Positions 25,096-32,939 of a stretch of DNA of 34,704 nucleotides are shown one piece after another. Positions within the stretch are counted from its first letter, which is position 1. The number at the start of each line of letters is the position of its first letter. Origin of the DNA: an uncultured Clostridium sp. (lineage in GTDB: Bacteria; Bacillota; Clostridia; Clostridiales; Clostridiaceae); NCBI GenBank assembly GCA_900539375.1, contig UQBY01000026.1, forward strand, positions 1-34,704, given 5' to 3'. The notes beneath the pieces were generated by a model that was given only the letters and a program-made list of their open reading frames with translations, made no database searches and had not been told where the DNA came from. A program made the translations under genes and the position numbers.

Positions 25096-26812
25096 AGAAT
25101 AAATAATACATTTGAGTTAAAGGTAACTTTTCAGCAGGAGTACATTTAGCAATTTCTCCATCTACCTTAACATCATAAGTTATAGGATCAACTTCTATCT
25201 TAGGAGTTTTATCGTTTAATATCATATCCTTTTTTCCTATATTTCTGCAATTTGAAACTGGAAGAACTATTTTTTCTAGACTTAACTTTTCTTTTATATT
25301 TAAATCATAAGCAGTTTTTGAAACAAATGTTATACAAGTTCTTAACTTAGCTTTTCCAAAAGCACCAAACATATTTTTCATAATAACAGGTTGAGGTGTT
25401 GGAATAGAAGCGTTAGCATCTCCCATTTTTGAAGCAATTATAAAACCACTTTTTATTATAGTATCAGGCTTAACACCAAAGAATTTAGGTTCCCAAACTA
25501 CTAAATCAGCAATTTTATTTTTCTCTATTGAACCAATATAATTTGATACACCATGAGCTATTGCTGGATTTATAGTATATTTAGCAACATATCTTTTAGC
25601 TCTAAAATTATCATTATTATCATTTTGAGCCTCTGGCAATTGTCCACGTTGTTTTTTCATTTTATCTGCTGCTTGCCAAGCACGAGTTATTACTTCCGCA
25701 GGACGTCCCATAGCTTGTGAATCTGAGTTTAATATTGAAATTGCACCAATATCATGCAATACATCTTCAGCAGCGATTGTACCATATCTTATACGAGATT
25801 TTGCAAAAGCAACATCTTCAGGAATATTTCTATCTAAATGATGACATACCATAATCATGTCTAAATGCTCATCTAATGTATTTTGAGAAAATGGCATTGT
25901 TGGACTTGTTGATGAAGGTAAAACATTTGGAAGTGAAGCAGCTTTTATAATATCAGGAGCATGACCACCACCAGCACCTTCTGTATGATAAGTATGAATA
26001 GTTCTGCCAGCTATTGCATCTCTTGTGCTTTCAAAGAAACCAGCTTCATTTAAAGTATCTGTATGTATAGCAACTTGAACATCATATTTATCTGCAACTT
26101 TCAAACAAGTATCTATTGCAGAAGGGGTTGAACCCCAATCTTCATGAAGTTTAAGTCCTATAGCACCAGCTTTAATTTGTTCAGCAATAGGTTCTTCTGT
26201 TGAACAATTTCCCTTTCCGAAGAAACCAAAATTCATAGGAAATTCTTCAGCAGATTCAAGCATTTTTTTCATATTCCAAGGTCCAGGAGTACAAGTTGTG
26301 GCAAAAGTACCTTCAGCAGGACCACATCCACCACCAATCATGGTTGTAATACCAGAATAAAGAGAAGTTTCAATTTGTTGTGGACAAATAAAGTGAACAT
26401 GAGTATCTATTCCACCAGCAGTAACAATTTTACCTTCACCAGAAAAGACCTCAGTACCAACTCCAACAACCATATTTGGATCTACGCCATCCATGATATC
26501 AGGATTACCTGACTTACCAATTCCAACTATTTTACCATCTTTTATGCCAATGTCAGCTTTTACTATTCCCCAGTAATCTAAAATTAATGCATTAGTTATA
26601 ACCATATCTAAAGCACCATCAGCTCCGGTTATACTTGAGTTTTGCCCCATACCATCACGAATGGTTTTCCCACCACCAAATTTCATTTCGTCTCCATAGT
26701 GAGTATAATCTTTTTCAACTTCTATAAAAAGGTCTGTATCACCTAGTCTTACTTTATCTCCAACTGTAGGTCCAAACATTGAGTTATACTCTAAGCCACT
26801 TATTTTAGCCAT
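25094..26812 (-). CDS. ureC: Urease subunit alpha
   Basis: A 572-residue catalytic subunit that hydrolyses urea to ammonia and carbamate at a dinuclear nickel site. Nickel and active-site residues appear intact: the DTHVHF His pair, the carbamylated Lys at about residue 221 in GLKLHEDWG, VAIHTDTLNE, TEGAGGGHAPD, the flap MVCHHLD with the mobile Cys, and the NSDSQAMGR Asp. The start at 26812 (MAKISGLEYN) has GGGAGGG 7-8 bases upstream; a longer frame from 26851 overlaps ureB and is unlikely. ureE, ureF, ureG and ureD do not follow: a bidirectional terminator and IS debris come next. The protein looks functional but needs accessory proteins from elsewhere. Confidence 0.97.
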   Translation of the reverse strand: MAKISGLEYNSMFGPTVGDKVRLGDTDLFIEVEKDYTHYGDEMKFGGGKTIRDGMGQNSSITGADGALDMVITNALILDYWGIVKADIGIKDGKIVGIGKSGNPDIMDGVDPNMVVGVGTEVFSGEGKIVTAGGIDTHVHFICPQQIETSLYSGITTMIGGGCGPAEGTFATTCTPGPWNMKKMLESAEEFPMNFGFFGKGNCSTEEPIAEQIKAGAIGLKLHEDWGSTPSAIDTCLKVADKYDVQVAIHTDTLNEAGFFESTRDAIAGRTIHTYHTEGAGGGHAPDIIKAASLPNVLPSSTSPTMPFSQNTLDEHLDMIMVCHHLDRNIPEDVAFAKSRIRYGTIAAEDVLHDIGAISILNSDSQAMGRPAEVITRAWQAADKMKKQRGQLPEAQNDNNDNFRAKRYVAKYTINPAIAHGVSNYIGSIEKNKIADLVVWEPKFFGVKPDTIIKSGFIIASKMGDANASIPTPQPVIMKNMFGAFGKAKLRTCITFVSKTAYDLNIKEKLSLEKIVLPVSNCRNIGKKDMILNDKTPKIEVDPITYDVKVDGEIAKCTPAEKLPLTQMYYLF

Positions 26813-26825
26813 TAAAATCCCTCCC

Positions 26826-27185
26826 TTATTTAAAGCCTTTAATTTCTGCATTCATTAATGATTTTTCTATTGTTGAATCATTAACTTGACCATTTGTTAA
26901 TGAATTAAGACCTAAAACTCTAGAATTTCCACCAAGAGTTATGAGTTCAACCTCTTTAGTTTCACCAGCCTCAAAACGTACTGAGGTTCCAGAAGCTATA
27001 TCCAATCTAAAACCATAAGCTTCTTTTCTATCAAATTTTAAAAATTTATTTACTTCAAAAAAGTGAAAATGAGAACCAACTTGAATAGGTCTATTACCAG
27101 TATTTGTTACAATTATTTTTTTAACTTCTTTTCCTACATTTAATTCTATTTCTTTATTTTTTATAATAACTTCACCTGGAATCAT
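26826..27185 (-). CDS. ureB: Urease subunit beta
   Basis: A 119-residue structural subunit. It starts MIPGEVIIKNKEIELN and has the conserved GSHFHFFEVN segment, YGFRLDIASGTSVRFEAGE and the V-x-L-I-x-x-GG motif near its end, all typical of UreB. Length is slightly above the usual roughly 100-110 residues because of a charged tail. It begins 13 bases after ureA, with GGAGG before the ATG, and ureC starts 13 bases after its end. Confidence 0.97.
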   Translation of the reverse strand: MIPGEVIIKNKEIELNVGKEVKKIIVTNTGNRPIQVGSHFHFFEVNKFLKFDRKEAYGFRLDIASGTSVRFEAGETKEVELITLGGNSRVLGLNSLTNGQVNDSTIEKSLMNAEIKGFK

Positions 27186-27198
27186 AAATGCACCTCCA

Positions 27199-27501
27199 TT
27201 ATCTTATAGGATTATGAACAGTAACTAGTTTAGTTCCATCCACAAACATAGTTTCTATTTGAACTTCATTAACCATTTCAGCAACACCTTCCATAACATC
27301 ATCCTTTGTTAACATTTTTGTGCCTGCTTCCATTAAATAGCTTACAGTTTTGCCTTCTCTAGCAAGTTCATATAATTCAGATGAAATATAGGATATTGAT
27401 TCAACATAATTAAGCTTTAGCCCTTTTTCCTTTCTTGATTTAGCAAGCTCCCCAGCTGTATGTAGCATAAGTCTTTCAATTTCACGTTGTGTTAAATGCA
27501 C
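27199..27501 (-). CDS. ureA: Urease subunit gamma
   Basis: A 100-residue structural subunit, the first gene of ureABC. It reads HLTQREIERLMLHTAGELA, then RKEKGLKLNYVESISYISSEL, and ends with VQIETMFVDGTKLVTVHNPI, all UreA hallmarks. The start codon is GTG at 27501, supported by AAAGGAGG 8 bases upstream. Separate gamma, beta and alpha subunits are the usual bacterial arrangement. Transcription would start about 145 bases upstream and pass through a structured leader. Confidence 0.97.
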   Translation of the reverse strand: MHLTQREIERLMLHTAGELAKSRKEKGLKLNYVESISYISSELYELAREGKTVSYLMEAGTKMLTKDDVMEGVAEMVNEVQIETMFVDGTKLVTVHNPIR

Positions 27502-27520
27502 TTTAAATACCTCCTTTAGT

Positions 27521-27562
27521 AAAAAATAAAAAAACTTTAAAGATTAATATTTCCTTTTAAAG
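27521..27562 (-). terminator. Terminator-like hairpin in the ure leader
   Basis: On the minus strand CTTTAAA (27562-27556) pairs with TTTAAAG (27541-27535) around a 14-nt loop, followed directly by TTTTTTTATTTTTT. It ends only a few bases before the ureA ribosome binding site. The stem is A-U-rich and weak. The arm sequence AATCTTTAAA occurs twice, which would allow alternative pairing. Confidence 0.45.
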
Positions 27563-27573
27563 ATTAAAGAAAT

Positions 27574-27647
27574 AAAACTCTCGTGGTTTTCTAGTAGAAA
27601 TCATATTTATATTAAAATCTGTTTAAATATAAGCCTTCGTGACTTAT
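27574..27647 (-). promoter_or_regulatory. ure leader with two hairpins carrying ACGA loops (riboswitch candidate)
   Basis: On the transcript strand, hairpin 1 (27647-27629) is ATAAGTC-ACGAA-GGCTTAT and hairpin 2 (27590-27574) is AAAAC-CACGAGA-GTTTT, 38 bases apart. Both loops contain ACGA. In hairpin 1 one pair is U-G on the minus transcript but C-A on the plus strand, which argues that the minus strand is the functional RNA. Paired hairpins with ACGR loops are the signature of the guanidine-II (mini-ykkC) riboswitch. A terminator-like hairpin follows at 27562-27521. The identification is a hypothesis; known members are mainly proteobacterial. Confidence 0.4.
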
Positions 27648-27653
27648 GACGTT

Positions 27654-27682
27654 ATATTAACCATATTACAATTAATAATCAA
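27654..27682 (-). promoter_or_regulatory. Probable promoter of ureABC
   Basis: On the minus strand, TTGATT (27682-27677) and TAATAT (27659-27654) are separated by 17 bases. Initiation about 7 bases downstream would fall at about 27647, exactly at the foot of the first leader hairpin. Confidence 0.55.
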
Positions 27683-27810
27683 TAATTTTAGAAAAAAACA
27701 TAATAAAAAATATATATTTAAAAAAATTATTAAATAAATTAAGTATATTATAAAAAAAAATTATAAAATTATCAGCTTAAAAAAGATAAATAAAAATTGA
27801 AACTATTTAT

Positions 27811-27840
27811 TTTACAATAACTAAGTTTATTTGGTAATAT
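27811..27840 (+). promoter_or_regulatory. Probable promoter of the lipoprotein gene
   Basis: TTTACA (27811-27816) and TAATAT (27835-27840) are separated by 18 bases, 56 bases before the start codon. Between this and the ure promoter (27683-27810) only A+T-rich sequence is seen. Confidence 0.5.
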
Positions 27841-27895
27841 ATAGGCATAATTATATTTAAAAAGTTAATAAAAAATTAGAAAGGAATTTGAGATT

Positions 27896-28732
27896 ATGTC
27901 AAAAAGAAAACTTATAGCAATAATATCATTATCTTTAGTTTTATTTGGATGTGGAATAGAAACTACTACAAGTAAAAATAATAAGATAGGGAATAGTAAA
28001 AGCACTATTTCTAGTAACAAAAAAAATACTTCTACTGAAATAGCAAGTACTACAAGTAAAAGTAATGATGATAAAGAAGATGAAAGTACTTCAAATAAAG
28101 ATAATGAAATAGAAAATAATTTAAATGAAGATAGTAAAACAACAAGTAATTCAAATGAAAGCAATAAAACAGAAAGCAATGTAAATACAAAAGAAAATAC
28201 TCAAAGTAATACAGAAGAAAGTGATTCTTTAAGTCAAGAAGAGCTAGAGAAAGCACAAGCTTACTTTAATAAAGCTGAAAATAATGGATTTTTATGTAGT
28301 GAATATAAAAATCCAAAAGATATATCTCTTATTCAATTAGTATATAATGGGGCTGGAATAGATGAAAAAATGACAGAAGAAGAAAAGGCAGATTATAAAG
28401 AAGAAATTTATACAGATATTACTAAAGTACCTAAAAAGGCATTAGAAGAGTTAATAAAAAATAAATTAAATATTGAACTTACATCTATAAATGGATATGA
28501 AGAATTTGAAAAGAATTTTTATTCAGAAAAATATGATTGCTATTATCTTCAACATGGAGATACAAATTATCAACAAATTGAATTTTTAAGTGGAGAAAAA
28601 AATGATGATGATACATATACATTTATTTATAATGGATATTCTCACACTACCTTTACACAACAAGAATTTAAATTAAAATGTTATATAGATAATGATGTAT
28701 ATGTTATAATATCAAATTTGCCAAATAACTAA
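27896..28732 (+). CDS. Lipoprotein with a Ser/Thr/Asn-rich stalk, unknown function
   Basis: A 278-residue protein exported and lipid-anchored at Cys19: the N-terminus is MSKRKLIAIISLSLVLFGC, with the lipobox LFGC. Residues 20 to about 115 are a low-complexity stalk of Ser, Thr, Asn, Glu and Lys, rich in SN/TS repeats, as in surface proteins that must cross the cell wall. The folded part (about 120-278) starts with LSQEELEKAQAYFNKAENNGF and holds several aromatic-rich segments (YDCYYLQHGDTNYQQIEFL, then YTFIYNGYSHTTFTQQEF). I recognise no family. AAAGGA precedes the ATG. It stands alone, closed by its own terminator. Confidence 0.8.
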   Translation: MSKRKLIAIISLSLVLFGCGIETTTSKNNKIGNSKSTISSNKKNTSTEIASTTSKSNDDKEDESTSNKDNEIENNLNEDSKTTSNSNESNKTESNVNTKENTQSNTEESDSLSQEELEKAQAYFNKAENNGFLCSEYKNPKDISLIQLVYNGAGIDEKMTEEEKADYKEEIYTDITKVPKKALEELIKNKLNIELTSINGYEEFEKNFYSEKYDCYYLQHGDTNYQQIEFLSGEKNDDDTYTFIYNGYSHTTFTQQEFKLKCYIDNDVYVIISNLPNN

Positions 28733-28738
28733 AAAAAT

Positions 28739-28783
28739 ATGGAGCTAATACATAAAAGTTTATGTATTAAGTTCCATTTTTTT
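28739..28783. terminator. Terminator between the lipoprotein gene and the YbaK gene
   Basis: A long stem with a small bulge pairs TGGAGCTAATACATAAA with TTTATGTATTAAGTTCCA, followed by TTTTTTT on plus. The A-run on its left side gives Ts on the minus strand too, so it probably ends both converging genes. Confidence 0.85.
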
Positions 28784-28792
28784 ATAAAATAT

Positions 28793-29263
28793 TTATGCAA
28801 TTATATATTCAAATTTAGCATTAATAGATTCTGCAACTTCTTTTGGATTTGCTTCTATTTGTAAGCCTATTTTACCACCACTAAAAATGATTTTATCTAA
28901 ATTTTCTGCTGATTTATGAAAAAAGGTTTTATATAATTTTTTCATTGCTAAGGGAGAGCAACCTCCTCTTATGTAACCTGTATGTTTGTTTATGTCTTTA
29001 ACATGAATCATTTCAACATTTTTTTCACCAGCAACTTTAGCAGCTTTTTTTAAATTCAATTCTTCAGCTACAGGAAGAACAAATACATAAAGTTCTTTAG
29101 AGTGCCCCTGAACAACTAAGGTTTTAAAAACTGTATTAACATCTTCATTAAGTTTATTTGCCACAGCAACTCCATCTATTTTTCCATCTTTACAATCATA
29201 TTCATAAGTATTATAAGGAATTTTATTCTTATCTAAAAATCTCATAGCATTAGTTTTTTGCAT
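28793..29263 (-). CDS. ybaK: Cys-tRNA(Pro)/Cys-tRNA(Cys) deacylase, YbaK/EbsC family
   Basis: A 156-residue cytoplasmic editing enzyme that hydrolyses Cys mischarged on tRNA-Pro, acting in trans with prolyl-tRNA synthetase. The YbaK signature is intact: MRFLDKNKIPYNTYEY at the N-terminus, the catalytic-region Lys47 in TVFKTLVVQG, YVFVLPVAEELNLKKAA, the GYIRGGCSPLAMKK loop and the C-terminal FSGGKIGLQIEANP. Length matches the family. GAGGTG precedes the ATG on the minus strand. It is monocistronic. Confidence 0.95.
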   Translation of the reverse strand: MQKTNAMRFLDKNKIPYNTYEYDCKDGKIDGVAVANKLNEDVNTVFKTLVVQGHSKELYVFVLPVAEELNLKKAAKVAGEKNVEMIHVKDINKHTGYIRGGCSPLAMKKLYKTFFHKSAENLDKIIFSGGKIGLQIEANPKEVAESINAKFEYIIA

Positions 29264-29474
29264 ATTTTTTCACCTCTAAAATATTTCTTAATTTAATTAT
29301 GATAAACATTTATAAAAAGTCAATATTACAATAATGTTAATTATTTAATGTGTAATAGGTATAAATCCTTAATATATTTAAATTATTAGTAAAAAAGTAA
29401 TAAATAAAGTTAAATAAAGCAATTTATATGTTATAATAGCACATAGCAATATTAAAAAAGTGAGGTAGAAATTA

Positions 29475-31070
29475 TTGATAACTGTATCAAATGTTAGTTT
29501 AAGATTTGGTGGACGTAAATTATTCGAAGACGTAAATATTAAATTCACTCCAGGAAATTGTTATGGAGTTATAGGAGCAAATGGAGCTGGAAAGAGTACA
29601 TTTTTAAAAATTCTTTCTGGAGAAGTTGAACCAAATACTGGAGAAGTTATATTAGCTCCAAATACAAGAATGTCTGTTTTAAAACAAGACCATTATCAAT
29701 ATGATGATTATCAAGTTTTAGAAACAGTAATTATGGGGAATGAAAGATTATATCAAATAATGAAAGAAAAAGATGCTTTATATGCAAAACCAGACTTTAG
29801 TGATGAAGATGGAATAAAAGCATCAGAATTAGAAGGTGAATTTGCTGAACTTAATGGTTGGGAGGCAGAATCTGAAGCTTCATCTTTATTACAAGGGTTA
29901 GGAATAGGAACAGAAAATCATTATAAAAATGTTTCTGAATTAACTGGTTCTGAAAAGGTTAAAGTTCTTTTAGCACAAGCTTTATTTGGAAATCCAGGGG
30001 TTTTAGTTCTAGATGAACCTACAAACCACTTAGATTTAGATGCTGTAACATGGCTTGAAGATTTCTTATTAAATTTTGAAGGTACTGTTATAGTTGTATC
30101 CCATGACAGACATTTCTTAAATACAGTATGTACACAAATGGCTGATGTTGATTTTGGAAAGATTAAACTTTATGTTGGTAACTATGATTTCTGGTATGAA
30201 TCAAGCCAATTAGCTCTTCAAATGGCTAAAGACCAAAATAAAAAGAAAGAAGAAAAAATCAAAGAACTTCAAGACTTTATTGCAAGATTTAGTGCTAATG
30301 CTTCTAAATCTAAACAAGCAACATCAAGAAAGAAATTACTTGATAAAATAACTTTAGAAGATATTCAACCATCAAGTAGAAGATATCCTTTTGTAGGATT
30401 TAAGCCTGAAAGAGAAGTAGGAAATGATATATTAACAGTTAAAGATTTAAGTAAGACTGTAGATGGAGTTAAGGTTTTAGATAATGTAAGCTTTTTAGTT
30501 AATAAAGGTGATAAGATTGCTCTTATAGGTAATGAAATAGCTGTTACAACATTATTTAAAATATTAAATAATGAATTAGAAGCTGACTCTGGAGAATTTA
30601 AGTGGGGAATAACAATAAAAACAGCATATTTCCCAAATGATAACTCAGAATACTTTAATGATTGTCATCTTTCATTAGTAGATTGGTTAAGACAATATTC
30701 TGATGAAAAGGCTGAAAGCTATATAAGAGGATTCCTTGGCAGAATGTTATTCTCAGGAGAAGAGGCATTAAAGGAAGCTAATGTATTATCTGGAGGAGAA
30801 AAGGTTAGATGTATGTTAGCTAAGATGATGCTTTCAAATGCAAATGTACTTATGTTAGACCAACCAACAAACCATCTTGACCTAGAATCAATAACTGCTG
30901 TAAATAATGGATTAAAAGATTATAGTAGTAATGTATTATTTGCATCCCATGACCATGAATTTATTCAAACTATAGCAAACAGAATAATAGATATTAAAGA
31001 TGATGGAACTATAGTTGATAGAAAAATGACATTTGATGAATACATAGAATTTGCTAAAAATAATAAATAA
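29475..31070 (+). CDS. ABC-F ribosome-associated ATPase, YbiT-like, with one degenerate ATP site
   Basis: A 531-residue cytoplasmic protein with two ABC domains and no membrane part, so an ABC-F translation factor rather than a transporter. NBD1 has Walker A GANGAGKST (34-42), signature LTGSE (Ser159 instead of Gly) and Walker B with an intact Glu (LDEPTNHLD). A basic coiled linker (about 240-290) matches the tRNA-contacting arm. NBD2 has GNEIAVTTL (352-360) where Walker A should be, with the Lys replaced by Val, and LDQPTNHLD with Gln463 instead of the catalytic Glu; its signature LSGGE is intact. The three changes all fall in one composite ATP site. Start is TTG at 29475 with GAGG 9 bases upstream. 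Wording of the N-terminus (SLRFGGRKLFEDVNIKF) fits the YbiT group. Confidence 0.93.
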   Translation: MITVSNVSLRFGGRKLFEDVNIKFTPGNCYGVIGANGAGKSTFLKILSGEVEPNTGEVILAPNTRMSVLKQDHYQYDDYQVLETVIMGNERLYQIMKEKDALYAKPDFSDEDGIKASELEGEFAELNGWEAESEASSLLQGLGIGTENHYKNVSELTGSEKVKVLLAQALFGNPGVLVLDEPTNHLDLDAVTWLEDFLLNFEGTVIVVSHDRHFLNTVCTQMADVDFGKIKLYVGNYDFWYESSQLALQMAKDQNKKKEEKIKELQDFIARFSANASKSKQATSRKKLLDKITLEDIQPSSRRYPFVGFKPEREVGNDILTVKDLSKTVDGVKVLDNVSFLVNKGDKIALIGNEIAVTTLFKILNNELEADSGEFKWGITIKTAYFPNDNSEYFNDCHLSLVDWLRQYSDEKAESYIRGFLGRMLFSGEEALKEANVLSGGEKVRCMLAKMMLSNANVLMLDQPTNHLDLESITAVNNGLKDYSSNVLFASHDHEFIQTIANRIIDIKDDGTIVDRKMTFDEYIEFAKNNK

Positions 31071-31137
31071 TATTAATTATGGAACTAGATATAGAGATTC
31101 TAAAAAGGCTTAAAAAAGAAAGTAAATAATATAAGAG

Positions 31138-31178
31138 AGAATCTAAGGCTAAGAAATACTTGCTTTAGATTCTTTTTT
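31138..31178 (+). terminator. Terminator of the ABC-F gene
   Basis: A perfect 9-bp stem pairs AGAATCTAA (31138-31146) with TTAGATTCT (31165-31173), followed by TTTTTT. A second T-run follows within 15 bases. Confidence 0.85.
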
Positions 31179-31243
31179 GGAGCTTTTTTTATGCAAAAAT
31201 AAGATATATTAGTTATATATTTCAAATAATGGAGAATAAATTA

Positions 31244-32842
31244 ATGAAAAAAGAAGATGAAAATTTAAAAAAAGCTATAAATGAATTTTTAGAAGGCAAT
31301 ACAAGTAGCTTTGATGATATATATAAGTTTTCTAGCAAATATGTTTATACATGCATATCAAAAATAGTGAAAGATGAAGAATTAATAAAAGATATAATGC
31401 AAGAAACATATATTGAGGTTATTAAAAATATAGACAAATTAAAAAATATTGAAGTTTTTAAACAATGGGCGGGAAAGATAGCAGTAAATAAAACAAAAAG
31501 ATATCTTATTAAAGACAACAAAATAGATTTAGAGTATGATGAAGATGCTTATGATGTTGAAGAAGAAAGAGAAATATTTCTTCCAGAAAATATAATTGAA
31601 GATAAAGAAACTCAAAATTATATAAAAAATATTATAAATTTACTTTCAGATGTACAAAAGATGGTAATAATTGATTATTATTTTAATGACATGAAAGTTG
31701 ATGAAATATCTAAAAAACTTGAAATGCCTTCTGGAACAATAAAAACTCATCTTCATAGAGCTAGAAAAAAGATAAAGCTTGAAGTAAGTAATCTAGAAAG
31801 CAAAGGAGTAAAGCTATACTCTTCAAGTATAGGAGTAATATTAATATTCCTATTTATGCAAGATGTGGAGGAGGCAAAAGTTCCAAAAGAAATTTATGAT
31901 GAAGTATCAAAAAATATCAACAATTCACCTGAATTTAGTAAATTAAAAAATAATAATAGAAATACTTTGCTAAACAAAGAGCCATTAAATAAAAGTATAA
32001 TACAAGATATAAAAACAAAATTTTATTTAGTAGGAAAAGCCTCAGCATTAAAATTTATAATACCAATTATACTATCAGGAGCAGTTTTTAGTACTATATT
32101 AGTAGTAACTAATAACTTAAAAAATTACAGTGAAAAAGATAATGTTGTTTTAGAAACAAATACAATTAATACAAAAAATGAGAATGATAAAAAGGATGAT
32201 GTATTAATTGAAACACCAACAATAACTTTAGTGGAAGATAAAGAAAAGGATGCAACATATTTAGATGAAAATAAATCTGATAGTGTAGTTATAAATGAGA
32301 CTATTACTACAAACAAAGATAATTCACAAAGAGATGATAAAAGTAAAATAGTTGAAGTTTACTTTTCTAAAGATACAAACAATAAACTTAATGAAGCTAT
32401 TAATTTAGTTAATGAAGAGGATTTAGACAAAGTTATGAAAGCTTTAAATATATGTTATGAGCTACATAATATAATATCACCAGAGGAAGCTACAAAGCAT
32501 ATAGAAAAAGATCAATTTGATTATATATTCTTTAATGGAATAGATAGAATAATAAAAGAAACTGAAAATAATCAAGATTTAAGAGAAAAATATTTAATAG
32601 ATATTACAGACAGTATTTATTTAAGTACAGCTAGAAGATTTAATGCATTTAAAGCAGAGGATACTTTTTTATATAAATATTCTTTATACATAACAGATGA
32701 AAATAAAAAATATATAAGTAATGATGAAAATTATAATAAAATGCTTAGAGGGACAACCCTAACAGAATCATTGTACAAATATAAAATAGGAGAAATAGAA
32801 GCAGTTGCAGATGAAACACAAAAGCCTTCTAAAATAAATTAA
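31244..32842 (+). CDS. ECF-like sigma-70 factor fused to a transmembrane segment and an extracytoplasmic domain
   Basis: A 532-residue protein. Residues about 15-85 form sigma region 2 (DDIYKFSSKYVYTCI, LIKDIMQETYIEVIKNIDKL) and about 131-185 region 4 (MVIIDYYFNDMKVDEISKKL then GTIKTHLHRARKKIK). A short hydrophobic patch lies at about 195-207 (SSIGVILIFLFM) and a full membrane helix at about 269-291 (FIIPIILSGAVFSTILVV). An acidic Asn/Asp/Glu/Thr-rich linker leads to a C-terminal domain of about 165 residues, without a recognised family and predicted outside the cell. Ordinary ECF sigma factors stop after region 4 near 190 residues, so this is a fusion that may be membrane-tethered and self-controlled. 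GGAG 9 bases before the ATG at 31244 favours it over the ATG at 31229. The RTX gene starts 97 bases downstream. Confidence 0.8.
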   Translation: MKKEDENLKKAINEFLEGNTSSFDDIYKFSSKYVYTCISKIVKDEELIKDIMQETYIEVIKNIDKLKNIEVFKQWAGKIAVNKTKRYLIKDNKIDLEYDEDAYDVEEEREIFLPENIIEDKETQNYIKNIINLLSDVQKMVIIDYYFNDMKVDEISKKLEMPSGTIKTHLHRARKKIKLEVSNLESKGVKLYSSSIGVILIFLFMQDVEEAKVPKEIYDEVSKNINNSPEFSKLKNNNRNTLLNKEPLNKSIIQDIKTKFYLVGKASALKFIIPIILSGAVFSTILVVTNNLKNYSEKDNVVLETNTINTKNENDKKDDVLIETPTITLVEDKEKDATYLDENKSDSVVINETITTNKDNSQRDDKSKIVEVYFSKDTNNKLNEAINLVNEEDLDKVMKALNICYELHNIISPEEATKHIEKDQFDYIFFNGIDRIIKETENNQDLREKYLIDITDSIYLSTARRFNAFKAEDTFLYKYSLYITDENKKYISNDENYNKMLRGTTLTESLYKYKIGEIEAVADETQKPSKIN

Positions 32843-32868
32843 AAAAATTATTATTTTTTTTGAAAAAG

Positions 32869-32899
32869 TGAAACCAAAATGAAATTTTATGACTCTATC
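32869..32899 (+). promoter_or_regulatory. Possible ECF-type promoter before the RTX gene
   Basis: TGAAACC at 32869-32875 matches the AAAC-type -35 motif common to ECF sigma promoters. About 17 bases downstream is CTCTATCT (32893 onward), a weak match to ECF -10 elements. No good sigma-A promoter is seen in the 97-base gap, so the gene may be read by the adjacent sigma factor. Confidence 0.35.
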
Positions 32900-32939
32900 T
32901 TAATGTAAATAAATTTAATAATAAAAAGGAGAGGGTATT

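Noticed and set aside
26813..26851. 13-residue extension of UreC
   Set aside because: It overlaps ureB and lacks a binding site, whereas MAKISG at 26812 follows a strong one.
28050..28256. Minus-strand Leu/Tyr-rich frame opposite the lipoprotein
   Set aside because: It mirrors the low-complexity stalk codons; composition explains it fully.
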